Assembly (NCBI GenBank): GCA_965661165.1
Contig: CBFICL010000012.1
Span: forward strand, 1 to 33,595
Reading direction: 5' to 3'
Origin: Hepatobacter sp965661165
Lineage (GTDB): Bacteria > Pseudomonadota > Alphaproteobacteria > Holosporales > Hepatobacteraceae
Length of the DNA stretch: 33,595 bases
A program made the position numbers and the translations under genes. The notes under the pieces were generated by a model. It was not told the origin of the DNA. It saw only the letters and a program-made list of their open reading frames with translations, and did not search any database. Below, one piece after another: positions 8,964-17,727 of this stretch (positions are counted from its first letter, which is position 1; each line of letters begins with the position of its first letter).

Positions 8964-10772
8964 CTAAGTGCTGCCCTCTTTGCTACCAGAAGCCTGTTCT
9001 TGGTGAAACCCTTTCAGATGTTGTGAAATAATGGCACACATCAGATCTCTCAAAAGATCACGCGTATAAGAAGCCGGTGCGACGCTGCTATCTTTGCCAT
9101 GAGCAGTAGGCAAGGTCAGAGGTTGTGAGTACCCTGCCACATGCAGCACACGGTGGCTCCCTTTCATGAATTCTTTGATATCTAGATCAGAGGTACTTTG
9201 TAAAAGTTTATTTACCAACGCGATGGTGTCTTTGTATTTTATGGTTGTTTTGTCTTCCAGTTTTTTGAGTAACGCACGACCGGTGCTCTTAATGTCCGCA
9301 ATTTTTGCCTGAAGCTCTTTTCCTGCCTCAGTTTCACCAGGCGGCACATCTGGGCTTTCCGTATACTTTGGCGCCGCACTTTTTTTGCTCTTTTTACCGC
9401 CCCTTTTCTTTTTTCCAGACTTGACCTGCACCTGACCGCGCGCAACCGCCTCTCTCCGTTTTTGTTGTTCATCACGGATGCGCTCTGCATAGGCCTCACG
9501 AAGGCGTGCTTCTTCTTGATCTTCAAGCTCCTTGATAAGCTCGTCCTCCAATGCATCTATGGTCTCTCCAACCTTTTGTTGGTTTTCCCCTTCCAACCAT
9601 GCCAGCATAGGATGCGGGGTTTTGTTATGCGACGCCTTTTTTTTCCATGCACGTAACAACAACAATTGAACCATCTTGTCTTCTTGAGGATTGTGGATCT
9701 TGAGAGGAATCACCATCTCCTTCATAGCAATAGACGGCCCATCAAGGGCTCTCTCCCCATATTCACTTACAAACTTTGCCAAAGGATTTGTTTCAAATTC
9801 ACGCTCATACAGGGTCTCACGCATCACTTTGTGGGTGGCTTGAAAGGGTTGATAACCTTCTTCTAACAAAAGGTCTGGCACCTCAGCCCCCAGATAAAAC
9901 GTGTAGCGCAGCGCATAGGGAAGACTTTTGTCCGCGCGATAGGCACGATCTTTTTGTAAATCTTCTAAACGCAAATGAAGGCAGAAATCTTCTGTCAGCT
10001 GATCATCATGAAGGTGGTATGTCTTCATTTTTCTTGTGTCGCCTTGGGGCGCCCATGTGCTGTCTATATACACAGGGGCATCTGGTTTGAAACAATAGGT
10101 ATCGTATCCATCTTGATCTTTGAAAAAAAGACAATGGGTCTGTCCATCAGAAGGCTTCATGATCTGCCAAGAGGCGGCTGGATCCATTTTTTCGTGCCTC
10201 GCAAGTGCGCTTGCCACTTGATTCGCCAACACACGCATAGGCATCTCAACATTTTCTTGATCTTCCTTCCATGCGTTCTGCCTTTTTTGAACCCCAGATG
10301 TAGACAAGCACGTGACACCCTTGTGGACACCCTTGTATTGGTTCATTTGAACTCTGCGCAGTATTTGGTGTACTGCACGTATTCTGATGAAAGGTTCCAA
10401 AATATCACGTTCAGGTTTGAGCGACATGATCTTTTTTTGTTTTTTGAGGCAATCTGCAAGACTGTTCACACTATTAAAAATGGCTTTGATGGTCTCAGGA
10501 TCATGAGAGATCTCGGAAAGCAATGCGTCATCATGGAAAAATGTTCTCAAACTTGCCTTCATCGCTTCTGTCAAGCGCTCAGGTAATGGAGATCTATGAG
10601 AGGCACCCTCACCAGAACATAATGGCACCACAGCTGTGTCCGCGCGGGCCGGATCTTGATAGGGGGGATCAGAGGCCTTAAGGACCGATATGACCGGGCC
10701 CATACACATCAGCAAACAAAGCGACAGGGGAAGAGAAAAAAAGCGAAGGGGACGCGCACACATGAACAGCAT
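8964..10772 (-). CDS. large secreted protein with a possible HicA-like C-terminal domain
   Basis: No family is obvious for the whole 602-residue protein. The N-terminus (basic start, then FFSLPLSLCLLMCMGPVISVL) is a signal peptide cleaved near residue 33. A middle region of about 300 residues has several Trp and Tyr residues. Then comes a charged helical stretch (ALEDELIKELEDQEEARLR), and a Lys-rich linker (SGKKKRGGKKSKK, near 455-470). From about 510 to 580 the order helix, KEFMKGSHRVLHVAG, LTLPTAHGKDS, then a helix with YTRDLLRDLM resembles HicA toxins, which have a double-stranded-RNA-binding-like fold with GSH and a P..HG turn. That match is by eye and unproven. A good sigma-70 promoter lies just upstream. 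AAGG precedes the ATG at 10772; an alternative ATG is at 10763. Confidence 0.75.
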   Translation of the reverse strand: MLFMCARPLRFFSLPLSLCLLMCMGPVISVLKASDPPYQDPARADTAVVPLCSGEGASHRSPLPERLTEAMKASLRTFFHDDALLSEISHDPETIKAIFNSVNSLADCLKKQKKIMSLKPERDILEPFIRIRAVHQILRRVQMNQYKGVHKGVTCLSTSGVQKRQNAWKEDQENVEMPMRVLANQVASALARHEKMDPAASWQIMKPSDGQTHCLFFKDQDGYDTYCFKPDAPVYIDSTWAPQGDTRKMKTYHLHDDQLTEDFCLHLRLEDLQKDRAYRADKSLPYALRYTFYLGAEVPDLLLEEGYQPFQATHKVMRETLYEREFETNPLAKFVSEYGERALDGPSIAMKEMVIPLKIHNPQEDKMVQLLLLRAWKKKASHNKTPHPMLAWLEGENQQKVGETIDALEDELIKELEDQEEARLREAYAERIRDEQQKRREAVARGQVQVKSGKKKRGGKKSKKSAAPKYTESPDVPPGETEAGKELQAKIADIKSTGRALLKKLEDKTTIKYKDTIALVNKLLQSTSDLDIKEFMKGSHRVLHVAGYSQPLTLPTAHGKDSSVAPASYTRDLLRDLMCAIISQHLKGFHQEQASGSKEGST

Positions 10773-10803
10773 AAAATAACCTTAAAAGACAGATTATTGT
10801 GAT

Positions 10804-10832
10804 ATTAAACAATGATTATGTCTATTTGTCAA
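10804..10832 (-). promoter_or_regulatory. sigma-70 promoter for the 602-residue secreted protein
   Basis: Minus strand TTGACA at 10832-10827 and TTTAAT at 10809-10804 are separated by exactly 17 bases. This is a perfect -35 and a five-of-six -10 at ideal spacing, about 30 bases before the start codon at 10772. Confidence 0.75.
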
Positions 10833-10862
10833 GTTTTGCTGGTTTATCAACGGGTTCAGAAT

Positions 10863-10881
10863 GAAAGGCCGCAGGCCTTTT
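10863..10881 (-). terminator. hairpin just downstream of tRNA-Leu
   Basis: AAAGGCC-GCA-GGCCTTT is a perfect inverted repeat with a three-base loop, about 15 bases past the encoded CCA of tRNA-Leu. The T run is longer on the plus strand (five T) than on the minus strand (three T), so termination of the tRNA transcript is plausible but not certain. Confidence 0.5.
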
Positions 10882-10895
10882 TCATGCAAAATGTG

Positions 10896-10980
10896 TGGTG
10901 CCCCCAGGGAGACTCGAACTCCCACATCCGAAGATAACAGATTTTGAGTCTGCCGCGTCTACCAGTTCCGCCACAGGGGC
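10896..10980 (-). tRNA. tRNA-Leu (anticodon CAA)
   Basis: The minus strand reads as an 85-base leucine tRNA with CCA encoded. The acceptor GCCCCTG pairs with TGGGGGC, the anticodon loop CTCAAAA (CAA at 10946-10944) sits on a GCAGA/TCTGT stem, the long variable arm has a TTCG tetraloop stem, and the T arm is GGGAG-TTCGAGT-CTCCC. The long variable arm and the CAA anticodon identify it as decoding UUG. Confidence 0.95.
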
Positions 10981-10990
10981 TCCTTTTTTA

Positions 10991-11019
10991 AGTTCACCAG
11001 AACTGGGTCTAAAGGTCAA
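10991..11019 (-). promoter_or_regulatory. candidate promoter for tRNA-Leu
   Basis: Minus strand TTGACC at 11019-11014 and TGAACT at 10996-10991 are 17 bases apart, with the tRNA 5' end 10 bases past the -10. The -10 is weak. The position is right for a tRNA promoter, and it lies inside the rpoN leader on the opposite strand. Confidence 0.4.
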
Positions 11020-11107
11020 GAATGGAAGGGGCGCCTCACAAATTTTTCTCTCGTTAAGGCCGCAGCAAACAAAGAGGGAAATAATGGGAAGCATCAAAGG
11101 AGGGGTC

Positions 11108-12511
11108 ATGCAAACAACACAACATATGCAAGGCAGACAGTCTTTGCAGAATGTGATGACACCTCAACTGCAAGAAGCCATTCGCATTTTGCAGCTGTCT
11201 TATGAAGAACTGGTCCCTTTCATCGACCAACAGCTTACGCTCAACCCATTCCTATCAGAGCCTGAGGAAGATGCCTTTCTTGAGGATAGCTATGATGATA
11301 TGGCAGACCCTTTCGTGCAAAAAGCGTCAGATAACACCCTTGAACCTTATGATACGATTCCTCACCCGCCCAAAAATCTGCATACCCACCTGACCAGTCA
11401 GATCAATATTATGTTTTCTGACGAAGCAGAAAAAGATGTGGCCCTTTATATTGTGGCCATCTTAGAACCGACGGGCTATCTCAAAAAAGCACCCTCAGAC
11501 ATTGCTCACGCCATGCACAAACCGCTCAAAGTGGTGAATCATGTGATTGAAGCCATGAAAACATGTGATCCCACCGGCATTTGCGCCGCCACGCTCGAAG
11601 AGTGCCTCAAGCTGCAACTGATGGAAAGAGATCTGTTGACGCCTGCTTTTGACACGCTTCTCAGAAAAATTGCCTTGTTTACGTCAGGCAAAATCAAGCA
11701 AAACGCCCTTGAGAAAGCCTGTGGCGTCAACACACAAACCTTATCAGAGATGTTGCACGTCATGCGCACGCTTGATCCCCATCCTGGCGCGCAGTTCCAC
11801 CAAGAATCCACGCCCTATATTGTGCCTGAGGTGTATGTCTATATGAACAAGAAAACCGGTATATGGGATGTCAATTTTGTGCCCCATCTGAGGCGCCAGG
11901 TTCTCTTTGACAGCCAGTATTACAAAAAAATCAAAAGTCAAACCAAGGGGTCACACGACAGGCGCTATCTTTCCCAACAACTCAATCACGCGACCTGGCT
12001 TTGTAAGGCGTTGTCCCAAAGAAGCCAGACGCTTCTTTCGGTCAGTCAAGAAATTGTGAGAAGACAACAAAACTTTTTTTACCACGGCGTCACGTCACTG
12101 ACGCCCCTCACCCTCAAAGACATTGCGCAGCCTGTGGGCATTCATGAAAGCACCGTCAGTCGGATTACTTCAGGAAAATATATATCCACCCCCCACGGTA
12201 TTTTTGAACTCAAATACTTTTTCACTTCCAGCTTCGAAAATGTGCGCGGCCGGTCCATTTCGTCGGCAAGCCTCAAAAACACGATTCATCAGCTTATTCT
12301 CAACGAAAATCCTGAAAAACCCCTCTCTGACCTTGTGATCACAGAAATTTTGAACACCCAAAGCATTCCCATCGCAAGGCGCACGGTGGCAAAATATAGA
12401 GAAGCTCTGAATGTGCCGCCCTCTTTCCAGCGCAAACGCAACCGTCACTTTAAGGCATTGACCCCTGACACACGAAAAAAAAGAGGCACCACCTGTAGCG
12501 GCGACGTGTGA
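11108..12511 (+). CDS. rpoN: RNA polymerase sigma-54 factor
   Basis: RpoN directs RNA polymerase to -24/-12 promoters and needs an ATP-driven activator to open them. With the start at 11108 it has 467 residues. The Gln/Leu-rich activator-interacting region I (QSLQNVMTPQLQEAIRILQL) is at the start, followed by an acidic linker, then the core-binding domain. Next is the helix-turn-helix region IHESTVSRITSGKYISTPHG with the following FELKYFFTS. The RpoN box ARRTVAKYRE lies near the end. The frame remains open back to 10895, but that stretch is the tRNA-Leu antisense, and AAAGGAGGGG lies right before the ATG at 11108. Its last 67 bases overlap the convergent holB. No enhancer-binding protein is in the window. 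Confidence 0.95.
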   Translation: MQTTQHMQGRQSLQNVMTPQLQEAIRILQLSYEELVPFIDQQLTLNPFLSEPEEDAFLEDSYDDMADPFVQKASDNTLEPYDTIPHPPKNLHTHLTSQINIMFSDEAEKDVALYIVAILEPTGYLKKAPSDIAHAMHKPLKVVNHVIEAMKTCDPTGICAATLEECLKLQLMERDLLTPAFDTLLRKIALFTSGKIKQNALEKACGVNTQTLSEMLHVMRTLDPHPGAQFHQESTPYIVPEVYVYMNKKTGIWDVNFVPHLRRQVLFDSQYYKKIKSQTKGSHDRRYLSQQLNHATWLCKALSQRSQTLLSVSQEIVRRQQNFFYHGVTSLTPLTLKDIAQPVGIHESTVSRITSGKYISTPHGIFELKYFFTSSFENVRGRSISSASLKNTIHQLILNENPEKPLSDLVITEILNTQSIPIARRTVAKYREALNVPPSFQRKRNRHFKALTPDTRKKRGTTCSGDV

Positions 12512-13434
12512 AACGTCTGCGCCTCTTCCACGGCCTGACGACACTGCGCCAAAAACAACGCCCATCCTTCAGGCGACAAACGACCCGCAATCGCTTGCGC
12601 AGAGGCATCTGTATTCTTTTTGGTATGCACATCAATCAAAAGAGAGGAAAGAAAATGCTCAAAATGCTCAAACAACCAGGATAACCCTTGTGATGACCAA
12701 AATCCTTGATAGGCAGGCAAAAACGGTGATTCAAAATCTGGGTGATTCGGCGGCAGAAGGCCCTTTTTCAAGAGCGTGTGATAAAGAGCAACCTGGTTTA
12801 TCTGATCATCCTCTAGCAAAGCAAGGGCCTTTCCTAAACACCCTTTAGACAGGCGAAACAGATCTTTCACATCCAGATCAAGCGCTTTCAGCTGATGAAA
12901 ACGGCACACATCTGGCCAAGATTGCAAAAACACATCCTCAGATAACGGGCGCAGATGTATTTTCTGACACCTGGAAAGGAGCGGCGCCGATAAAGGGCCT
13001 AGGGTGTGGGCGGTGAAAAAAAAAACAGTGCGCGAAGGTGGTTCCTCAATGATTTTTAAGAGTGCACTTTGCGCTGCGTAAGATAGGCCATCCATGCGCG
13101 GCATCAACACAAATTGCCAGGCTTGAGGCACAACGCGCACAGATCTTAAATGCACATGCATAAGCTGCACAGCCTGCATGGTTTGTCCCGCAGCCACAAA
13201 AAAAGATGGTAACACACCTTGACGCATTTGGTGTGCATGCCGAGGCCAAGACTGTGGATCTGTTGTGGCTTTGATATGCTCCCACACGCACTGCCGCACC
13301 CACGTTTTTTTGCCCACACCTTGCGGCCCCAAGACCAAGAAAGAACCCCTGTCCCTAGATGAGCACAAAAAATGTTGCATCATCTCAAGATGGGCTTCAT
13401 GACCCACGCAGAAAGGAAAGATGTTGTCTTGCAC
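12445..13434 (-). CDS. holB: DNA polymerase III, delta' subunit
   Basis: This 329-residue protein is the delta' subunit of the clamp loader, which opens and loads the sliding clamp during replication. It has an AAA+ fold: a P-loop-like GPQGVGKKT at 36-44, AAQSALLKIIEEPPSRTVFFF, and LLSRCQKIHLRPL, the SRC sensor motif of clamp-loader subunits. The final P-loop residue is Lys where Ser/Thr is usual; delta' of other bacteria is also an ATP-inactive member, so this fits. The N-terminus starts directly with a family-like segment, so I keep the ATG at 13434. It follows the ABC transporter by 33 bases on the same strand and probably shares its transcript. The 3' end overlaps rpoN. Confidence 0.9.
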   Translation of the reverse strand: MQDNIFPFCVGHEAHLEMMQHFLCSSRDRGSFLVLGPQGVGKKTWVRQCVWEHIKATTDPQSWPRHAHQMRQGVLPSFFVAAGQTMQAVQLMHVHLRSVRVVPQAWQFVLMPRMDGLSYAAQSALLKIIEEPPSRTVFFFTAHTLGPLSAPLLSRCQKIHLRPLSEDVFLQSWPDVCRFHQLKALDLDVKDLFRLSKGCLGKALALLEDDQINQVALYHTLLKKGLLPPNHPDFESPFLPAYQGFWSSQGLSWLFEHFEHFLSSLLIDVHTKKNTDASAQAIAGRLSPEGWALFLAQCRQAVEEAQTFHTSPLQVVPLFFRVSGVNALK

Positions 13435-13467
13435 GCTATGCCCAAAGGGAGTAACCTTTGTGCCAGC

Positions 13468-15192
13468 TTACCTTGTTTTCGGGTGATCACAAAGAAAAGC
13501 TTTGTAGGCACTATGCGCCATAAGCGAGGCATGACTGCCCACATACCCTCTTTTTTTGTGCAAGAAAACCACATGGTCCATGGCCTCAAGCCATGCTGCA
13601 TCGCGGGTCACAAGAAAAACAGTCTTGTGCGAAGCGGGATCGAGAAATTGTTGCCTAATGATCAACGGACAATAGGACGTGAAGGTGCCATCATCAAGAA
13701 ACAACAGATGAGGATCTTTGATCAAGACGCGCATCCAAAAGATAAACAGTTTTTGCGTGTAGGATAAATTAGACCCACCGGGCAACAAAACGGTGTCTAG
13801 CCCCTTATCAAAAGAAAGCAGCAATGATGGATCAAGCGCATTCACCATCCCATGCAATGTGTTTTCACGAAACGCAGCATCAAAAAGCATATTCTCTTTC
13901 AGCGTGCCCGAAAAAAGGGGGATATCGTCATTTAAAAAGCTCACACATGAGCGCCACACCACATCTTTGTGCAAAAAACAGGGATCATACCCCCCCACAT
14001 TCACCACACCTGACGACGGCCTGTAGCTTCCCGCCATAAGATGAAGCAGCGTTGTTTTCCCTGAAATGGGTGGCCCCACAATCCCGACTTTATCTCCTGC
14101 CCGGAAAGAGGCATTGAGGTTGTCAAGAATGAGATGATCTCCTGAGCGAAAGGATACCTGTTGCCATGTCACATGGCCATTGCCCACAAACAAGGATGGC
14201 TGAACCTTGATTTGCGGCATATTGAGGAGCTTGACCAACCGTTTGAGTGCCCCTGATGATTGAATCATTTCAATGAAATTTTCTGTCAAACTGGTGACAT
14301 ACCCCATCACCGTCGTGGCATAGAAAAAATAGGAAGCCAACTGCCCGTAGGATAATTTTTTTTCATAAATTTCCTCAAACCCAAAGGCAAAGGAAGAGGC
14401 AATGGCTAGAAACCCGATAAATGAGGTGAGGGCAATGCTTTTTAAACGCCCTACTACCTGCACAATACCCACATGCAGCGAGTTTTGTGAGATACGTGTA
14501 AATCGCTGGGTTAAGGTGGCCAACGAAAAAAATCTAAGCGAAAAACCATAGCGCACAAACAGCTCCATGTGTGAACCTATGTCTGTCAGGGTTTTTTGAT
14601 AGGCCTGAAAAATAGCCGACAGCATGGGCCGAAAATAAATCGACACCACCACCATCACCACAATCCAAAACATAAAAAACAACGTGAGGTCCTTATTAAT
14701 GAGAAACAAGAAAAAGGTGGAGCCCACGGTGATGAATATGTTGCGGAGCGCAAGGGGAAAGCCATTGCTTAGGGCTGTCTCTAAAATGGCCTTATCATTG
14801 TTAAACCGCGTGTTAAAATCTGAGGCACTGAGTTTGCGGATGTGCAGCGCAGGGCAATGCAAAAATTTTTCAAAAATATGCACGCGGACATCTGAAAACA
14901 CTTTTTCACTCACCCACGTCAGCAAATAAATACGCACATAGCTCGCCACAAAAAAAACAAAGGCAAGGGAAATCAGCAGCACAAAAATATCAAAGACAAG
15001 AAAGCCAACATGAGCATCGGCATCTTGGTAATGGTCCATCATCACACGCAACCCATAACCAAAATAAAGAAAACTCATGGCTGACAAAAAAATCATGCCC
15101 AGCACATAAAAACAAGTTCGCTTATAAGGTCGCCACAAAAACCGCGCCAGAAATCTGGAAACCGTTAACGATGGCTTGCCAAGGGTGTGCAC
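13468..15192 (-). CDS. ABC exporter with fused membrane and degenerate ATPase domains
   Basis: This 574-residue half-transporter has an N-terminal type-1 exporter membrane domain of about six hydrophobic segments (1-320) and a C-terminal nucleotide-binding domain. The Walker A GPPISGKTT (near 369) is intact. Other ATPase motifs are altered. The Q-loop position before LFSGTLKEN has Asp-Asp in place of Gln. The signature LSGGQ is LSYTQ (near 475). Walker B ends LLFLDDG, so the catalytic Glu is Asp (near 497). The switch His is Arg in LVTRDAAW (near 529). Such a domain is likely a poor ATPase, so it may pair with a complete partner encoded elsewhere; this is inference. The substrate is unknown. 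holB follows closely. No partner gene is in the window. Confidence 0.85.
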   Translation of the reverse strand: MHTLGKPSLTVSRFLARFLWRPYKRTCFYVLGMIFLSAMSFLYFGYGLRVMMDHYQDADAHVGFLVFDIFVLLISLAFVFFVASYVRIYLLTWVSEKVFSDVRVHIFEKFLHCPALHIRKLSASDFNTRFNNDKAILETALSNGFPLALRNIFITVGSTFFLFLINKDLTLFFMFWIVVMVVVSIYFRPMLSAIFQAYQKTLTDIGSHMELFVRYGFSLRFFSLATLTQRFTRISQNSLHVGIVQVVGRLKSIALTSFIGFLAIASSFAFGFEEIYEKKLSYGQLASYFFYATTVMGYVTSLTENFIEMIQSSGALKRLVKLLNMPQIKVQPSLFVGNGHVTWQQVSFRSGDHLILDNLNASFRAGDKVGIVGPPISGKTTLLHLMAGSYRPSSGVVNVGGYDPCFLHKDVVWRSCVSFLNDDIPLFSGTLKENMLFDAAFRENTLHGMVNALDPSLLLSFDKGLDTVLLPGGSNLSYTQKLFIFWMRVLIKDPHLLFLDDGTFTSYCPLIIRQQFLDPASHKTVFLVTRDAAWLEAMDHVVFLHKKRGYVGSHASLMAHSAYKAFLCDHPKTR

Positions 15193-15356
15193 ACAAAAAA
15201 CCGGCCAAAAGGATCAGACGTCTCTATGCAAAAAGGTTTCCACTTTTTAGGAAAAACAACATGTCATCAGAGAGGGGAGAATGAAAGACAAACGCCCCTC
15301 ATGCGAGCAACATCAGACACACCGCCGACGATGTGAGAAAAGGTATAAACCGCGTT

Positions 15357-15432
<76 letters not shown>

Positions 15433-15482
15433 ACGTTCCTTCCAAGGCTACAAAAGGGCTGTGGGATTTGCAAGTAAAATCC

Positions 15483-16892
15483 TTAGGCGCCCGCCTTGGG
15501 CTTGGCCATGGCCTCCACCTGGATCCAACGGTCAAAATCTTTTTCAGAAACATAACCCAGCTGACGGTTCGCCTCTTTGAGGGAACAGTGGTGATCAAAG
15601 GCATAACGCGCCATACGCGCGGCTTTATCATACCCGATATGCGGCGTGAGGGCGGTCACCAACATCAGTGAATTGTGTACATGACGATCGATTTGATCTT
15701 GCTGAAAGGTGATCCCCTCAAGGCAATACTGACGAAGATTGTTCATACCGTTGGCCAGCAGGGTGATCATGTCAAACATGTGAGATACGATAAGCGGCTT
15801 CATCACATTGAGCTGAAGCTGCCCTGACGTGCCTGCTTGCGCCACAATAGAAGACAAGCCTTGTACATGCACACAAATCATCAGCAAAGATTCAATATGC
15901 GTGGGGTTAACCTTACCCGGCATGATGGAAGACCCAGGTTCATTTTGTGGCAACACAAGCTCACCCAAGCCTGCACGCGGCCCTGAAGATAATAATCGAA
16001 GATCCTGCCCCATTTTGAACAAATCTCCCGCCAACAAGGAAAGAGCCTGTCCCAAAAAAACAATGGCATCATGCATAGACATGAGAGAAAAAGGCGCAGG
16101 GTGCACCGTGAAAGATGTGTTTAGGAGGCGGGATAAATGGGTGGCAAAAAGAGAGGCAAACTGAGGGTGCGCGTTAAGCCCTGTACCCACGGCTGTACCG
16201 CCCTGGGGCAAGCAGGTAAGGTCTTGAACACAAATCATAATGCGTTTTTGAGACGCTTCAAAGGTATCCACAAAAGCGCCCCATTCATCCCCCAACGTTA
16301 ACGGCGCTGCATCTTGCAGGTGCGTGCGCCCCACTTTGACCACAGATGCCCCCTTGCTTTGCTGGTCCTTCAAGGCATGAATCAGCGATGCAAGCGCAGG
16401 CAACAAGATGTCATGCACACCCCCCCAAAGCGCCACATGCATGGCTGTCCCAAAGGTATCATTGGTGGATTGACCCATGTTCACGTGATCGTTAGGATGC
16501 ACAGGCGCTTTTTGCCCCAAGGGCTGGCCGCACTTTTCATTGGCTCTGTTGGCAATCACCTCATTCACATTCATGTGTGTGGCGGTGCCAGAACCTGTTT
16601 GCCATATACCCAAAGGGAAGTGGTCATCCCATGTGCCCTCAGCCACCTCAGCGGCGGCCTCTATGATCACCTTTGCTAGCTGAGGATCGAGCAGTCCAAG
16701 CTCTTGATGGGCCAAAGCAGCAGCTTTCTTAATCCATCCAAACGCATGAATCACCGGCAAAGGCATGACCTTGCCATCCACATAAAATTGTGTAAGACAT
16801 CGCTGCGTGCTGGCCCCCCAATAGCGAGAAACGGGCACCTCTTGAAACCCACAGCTGTCCGATTCTGTGCGCATTGGTTCTGTTGTCTTCAC
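15483..16892 (-). CDS. fumC: class II fumarate hydratase
   Basis: FumC interconverts fumarate and malate in the citric acid cycle without an iron-sulfur cluster. The protein has 469 residues from a GTG at 16892, close to the usual length. The superfamily signature GSSIMPGKVNP is present, as are TGSGTATHMNVNEVIANRA and GRTHLQDAAPLTLG, which carry the active-site Thr/Asn/His residues. The frame stays open to 17018, but the GTG at 16892 has AAAGGA eight bases upstream, while the ATG at 16922 has none. kdsB is divergent 70 bases away. The related argininosuccinate and aspartase families lack this exact signature context, so FumC is the best name. Confidence 0.95.
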   Translation of the reverse strand: MKTTEPMRTESDSCGFQEVPVSRYWGASTQRCLTQFYVDGKVMPLPVIHAFGWIKKAAALAHQELGLLDPQLAKVIIEAAAEVAEGTWDDHFPLGIWQTGSGTATHMNVNEVIANRANEKCGQPLGQKAPVHPNDHVNMGQSTNDTFGTAMHVALWGGVHDILLPALASLIHALKDQQSKGASVVKVGRTHLQDAAPLTLGDEWGAFVDTFEASQKRIMICVQDLTCLPQGGTAVGTGLNAHPQFASLFATHLSRLLNTSFTVHPAPFSLMSMHDAIVFLGQALSLLAGDLFKMGQDLRLLSSGPRAGLGELVLPQNEPGSSIMPGKVNPTHIESLLMICVHVQGLSSIVAQAGTSGQLQLNVMKPLIVSHMFDMITLLANGMNNLRQYCLEGITFQQDQIDRHVHNSLMLVTALTPHIGYDKAARMARYAFDHHCSLKEANRQLGYVSEKDFDRWIQVEAMAKPKAGA

Positions 16893-16962
16893 CTGAGGGT
16901 CCTTTCTTGATAGAATGCTCATCGATGGTAACGAACTTCTAACGTCAAACCTAGAGCCTTTT

Positions 16963-17727
16963 ATGAGCACCCTTGTGATCATCCCAGCGCGCTTGGGGGC
17001 CGCCCGGCTACCGCGCAAACCGCTGGCCCTTTTGCATGGTAAGCCCTTGATTCACCACGTGATTGAACAAGCGCACAAAGCCAACATCGGCCCTGTGGTG
17101 GTAGCGGTGGATAGTAATGAGCTCAAGGCATGCGTGGAACAGGCCGGCGGGCATGCCATCCTCACAGATCCCCATTTGCCCTCAGGGTCAGATCGTATTT
17201 ATCAGGCGCTTGAAACGTTTGACCCGCAAGAAACCTTTACCCGCATTGTAAACATACAAGGGGATATGGCTGTGTTTCCTGCCCACAGGATAAAAGATCT
17301 TGTGGATACAAACCATTTTGACATCACCACAGCTGTGATCCCCCTAGACAAAGAGCGACAAAATAACCCGCATAACGTAAAAGCCGTGATCACACCCTCC
17401 GCTGTCCCGGGGTGGCACCAAGCGCATTATTTCAGCCGCGCACCTGTGCCTTATGGGGCCGCAACCATGTGGCACCACATGGGTGTGTATGTGTTTCACC
17501 GCCCGATCCTTAAACGCTTTGTCTCCCTGCCGCCTTCACCGCTTGAGCAGACAGAAAAGCTTGAGCAGCTGCGTGCCTTGTCGCAAGGGTGGCGCATTGG
17601 GGTCAAAACGTTGCCAAAAGAACCCTGGCTCAGCATTGACACCCCCCAAGACATTCACAATGCCGAGACTTTTTTGCGACAAAACGCATCCCCCCCGCCT
17701 CACACAGCTTCCAAAACAGTGGGTTAA
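16963..17727 (+). CDS. kdsB: 3-deoxy-manno-octulosonate cytidylyltransferase
   Basis: KdsB activates Kdo as CMP-Kdo for the inner core of lipopolysaccharide. From 16963 it has 254 residues. It starts with the nucleotidyltransferase motif IIPARLGAARLPRKPL, then AVDSNELKACVEQAG, the metal-binding NIQGDMAVF, and YGAATMWHHMGVYVFHR, which are typical of KdsB; E.coli KdsB is about 248 residues. Upstream in-frame codons back to 16915 add 16 residues and run into fumC's leader, so I prefer 16963. The gene implies that this organism makes LPS with Kdo. Its last 4 bases overlap the convergent secreted-protein gene. Confidence 0.93.
   Translation: MSTLVIIPARLGAARLPRKPLALLHGKPLIHHVIEQAHKANIGPVVVAVDSNELKACVEQAGGHAILTDPHLPSGSDRIYQALETFDPQETFTRIVNIQGDMAVFPAHRIKDLVDTNHFDITTAVIPLDKERQNNPHNVKAVITPSAVPGWHQAHYFSRAPVPYGAATMWHHMGVYVFHRPILKRFVSLPPSPLEQTEKLEQLRALSQGWRIGVKTLPKEPWLSIDTPQDIHNAETFLRQNASPPPHTASKTVG

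Noticed and set aside
10895..11107. N-terminal extension of rpoN by 71 residues
   Set aside because: It is the antisense of tRNA-Leu, and a strong ribosome site sits before the ATG at 11108.
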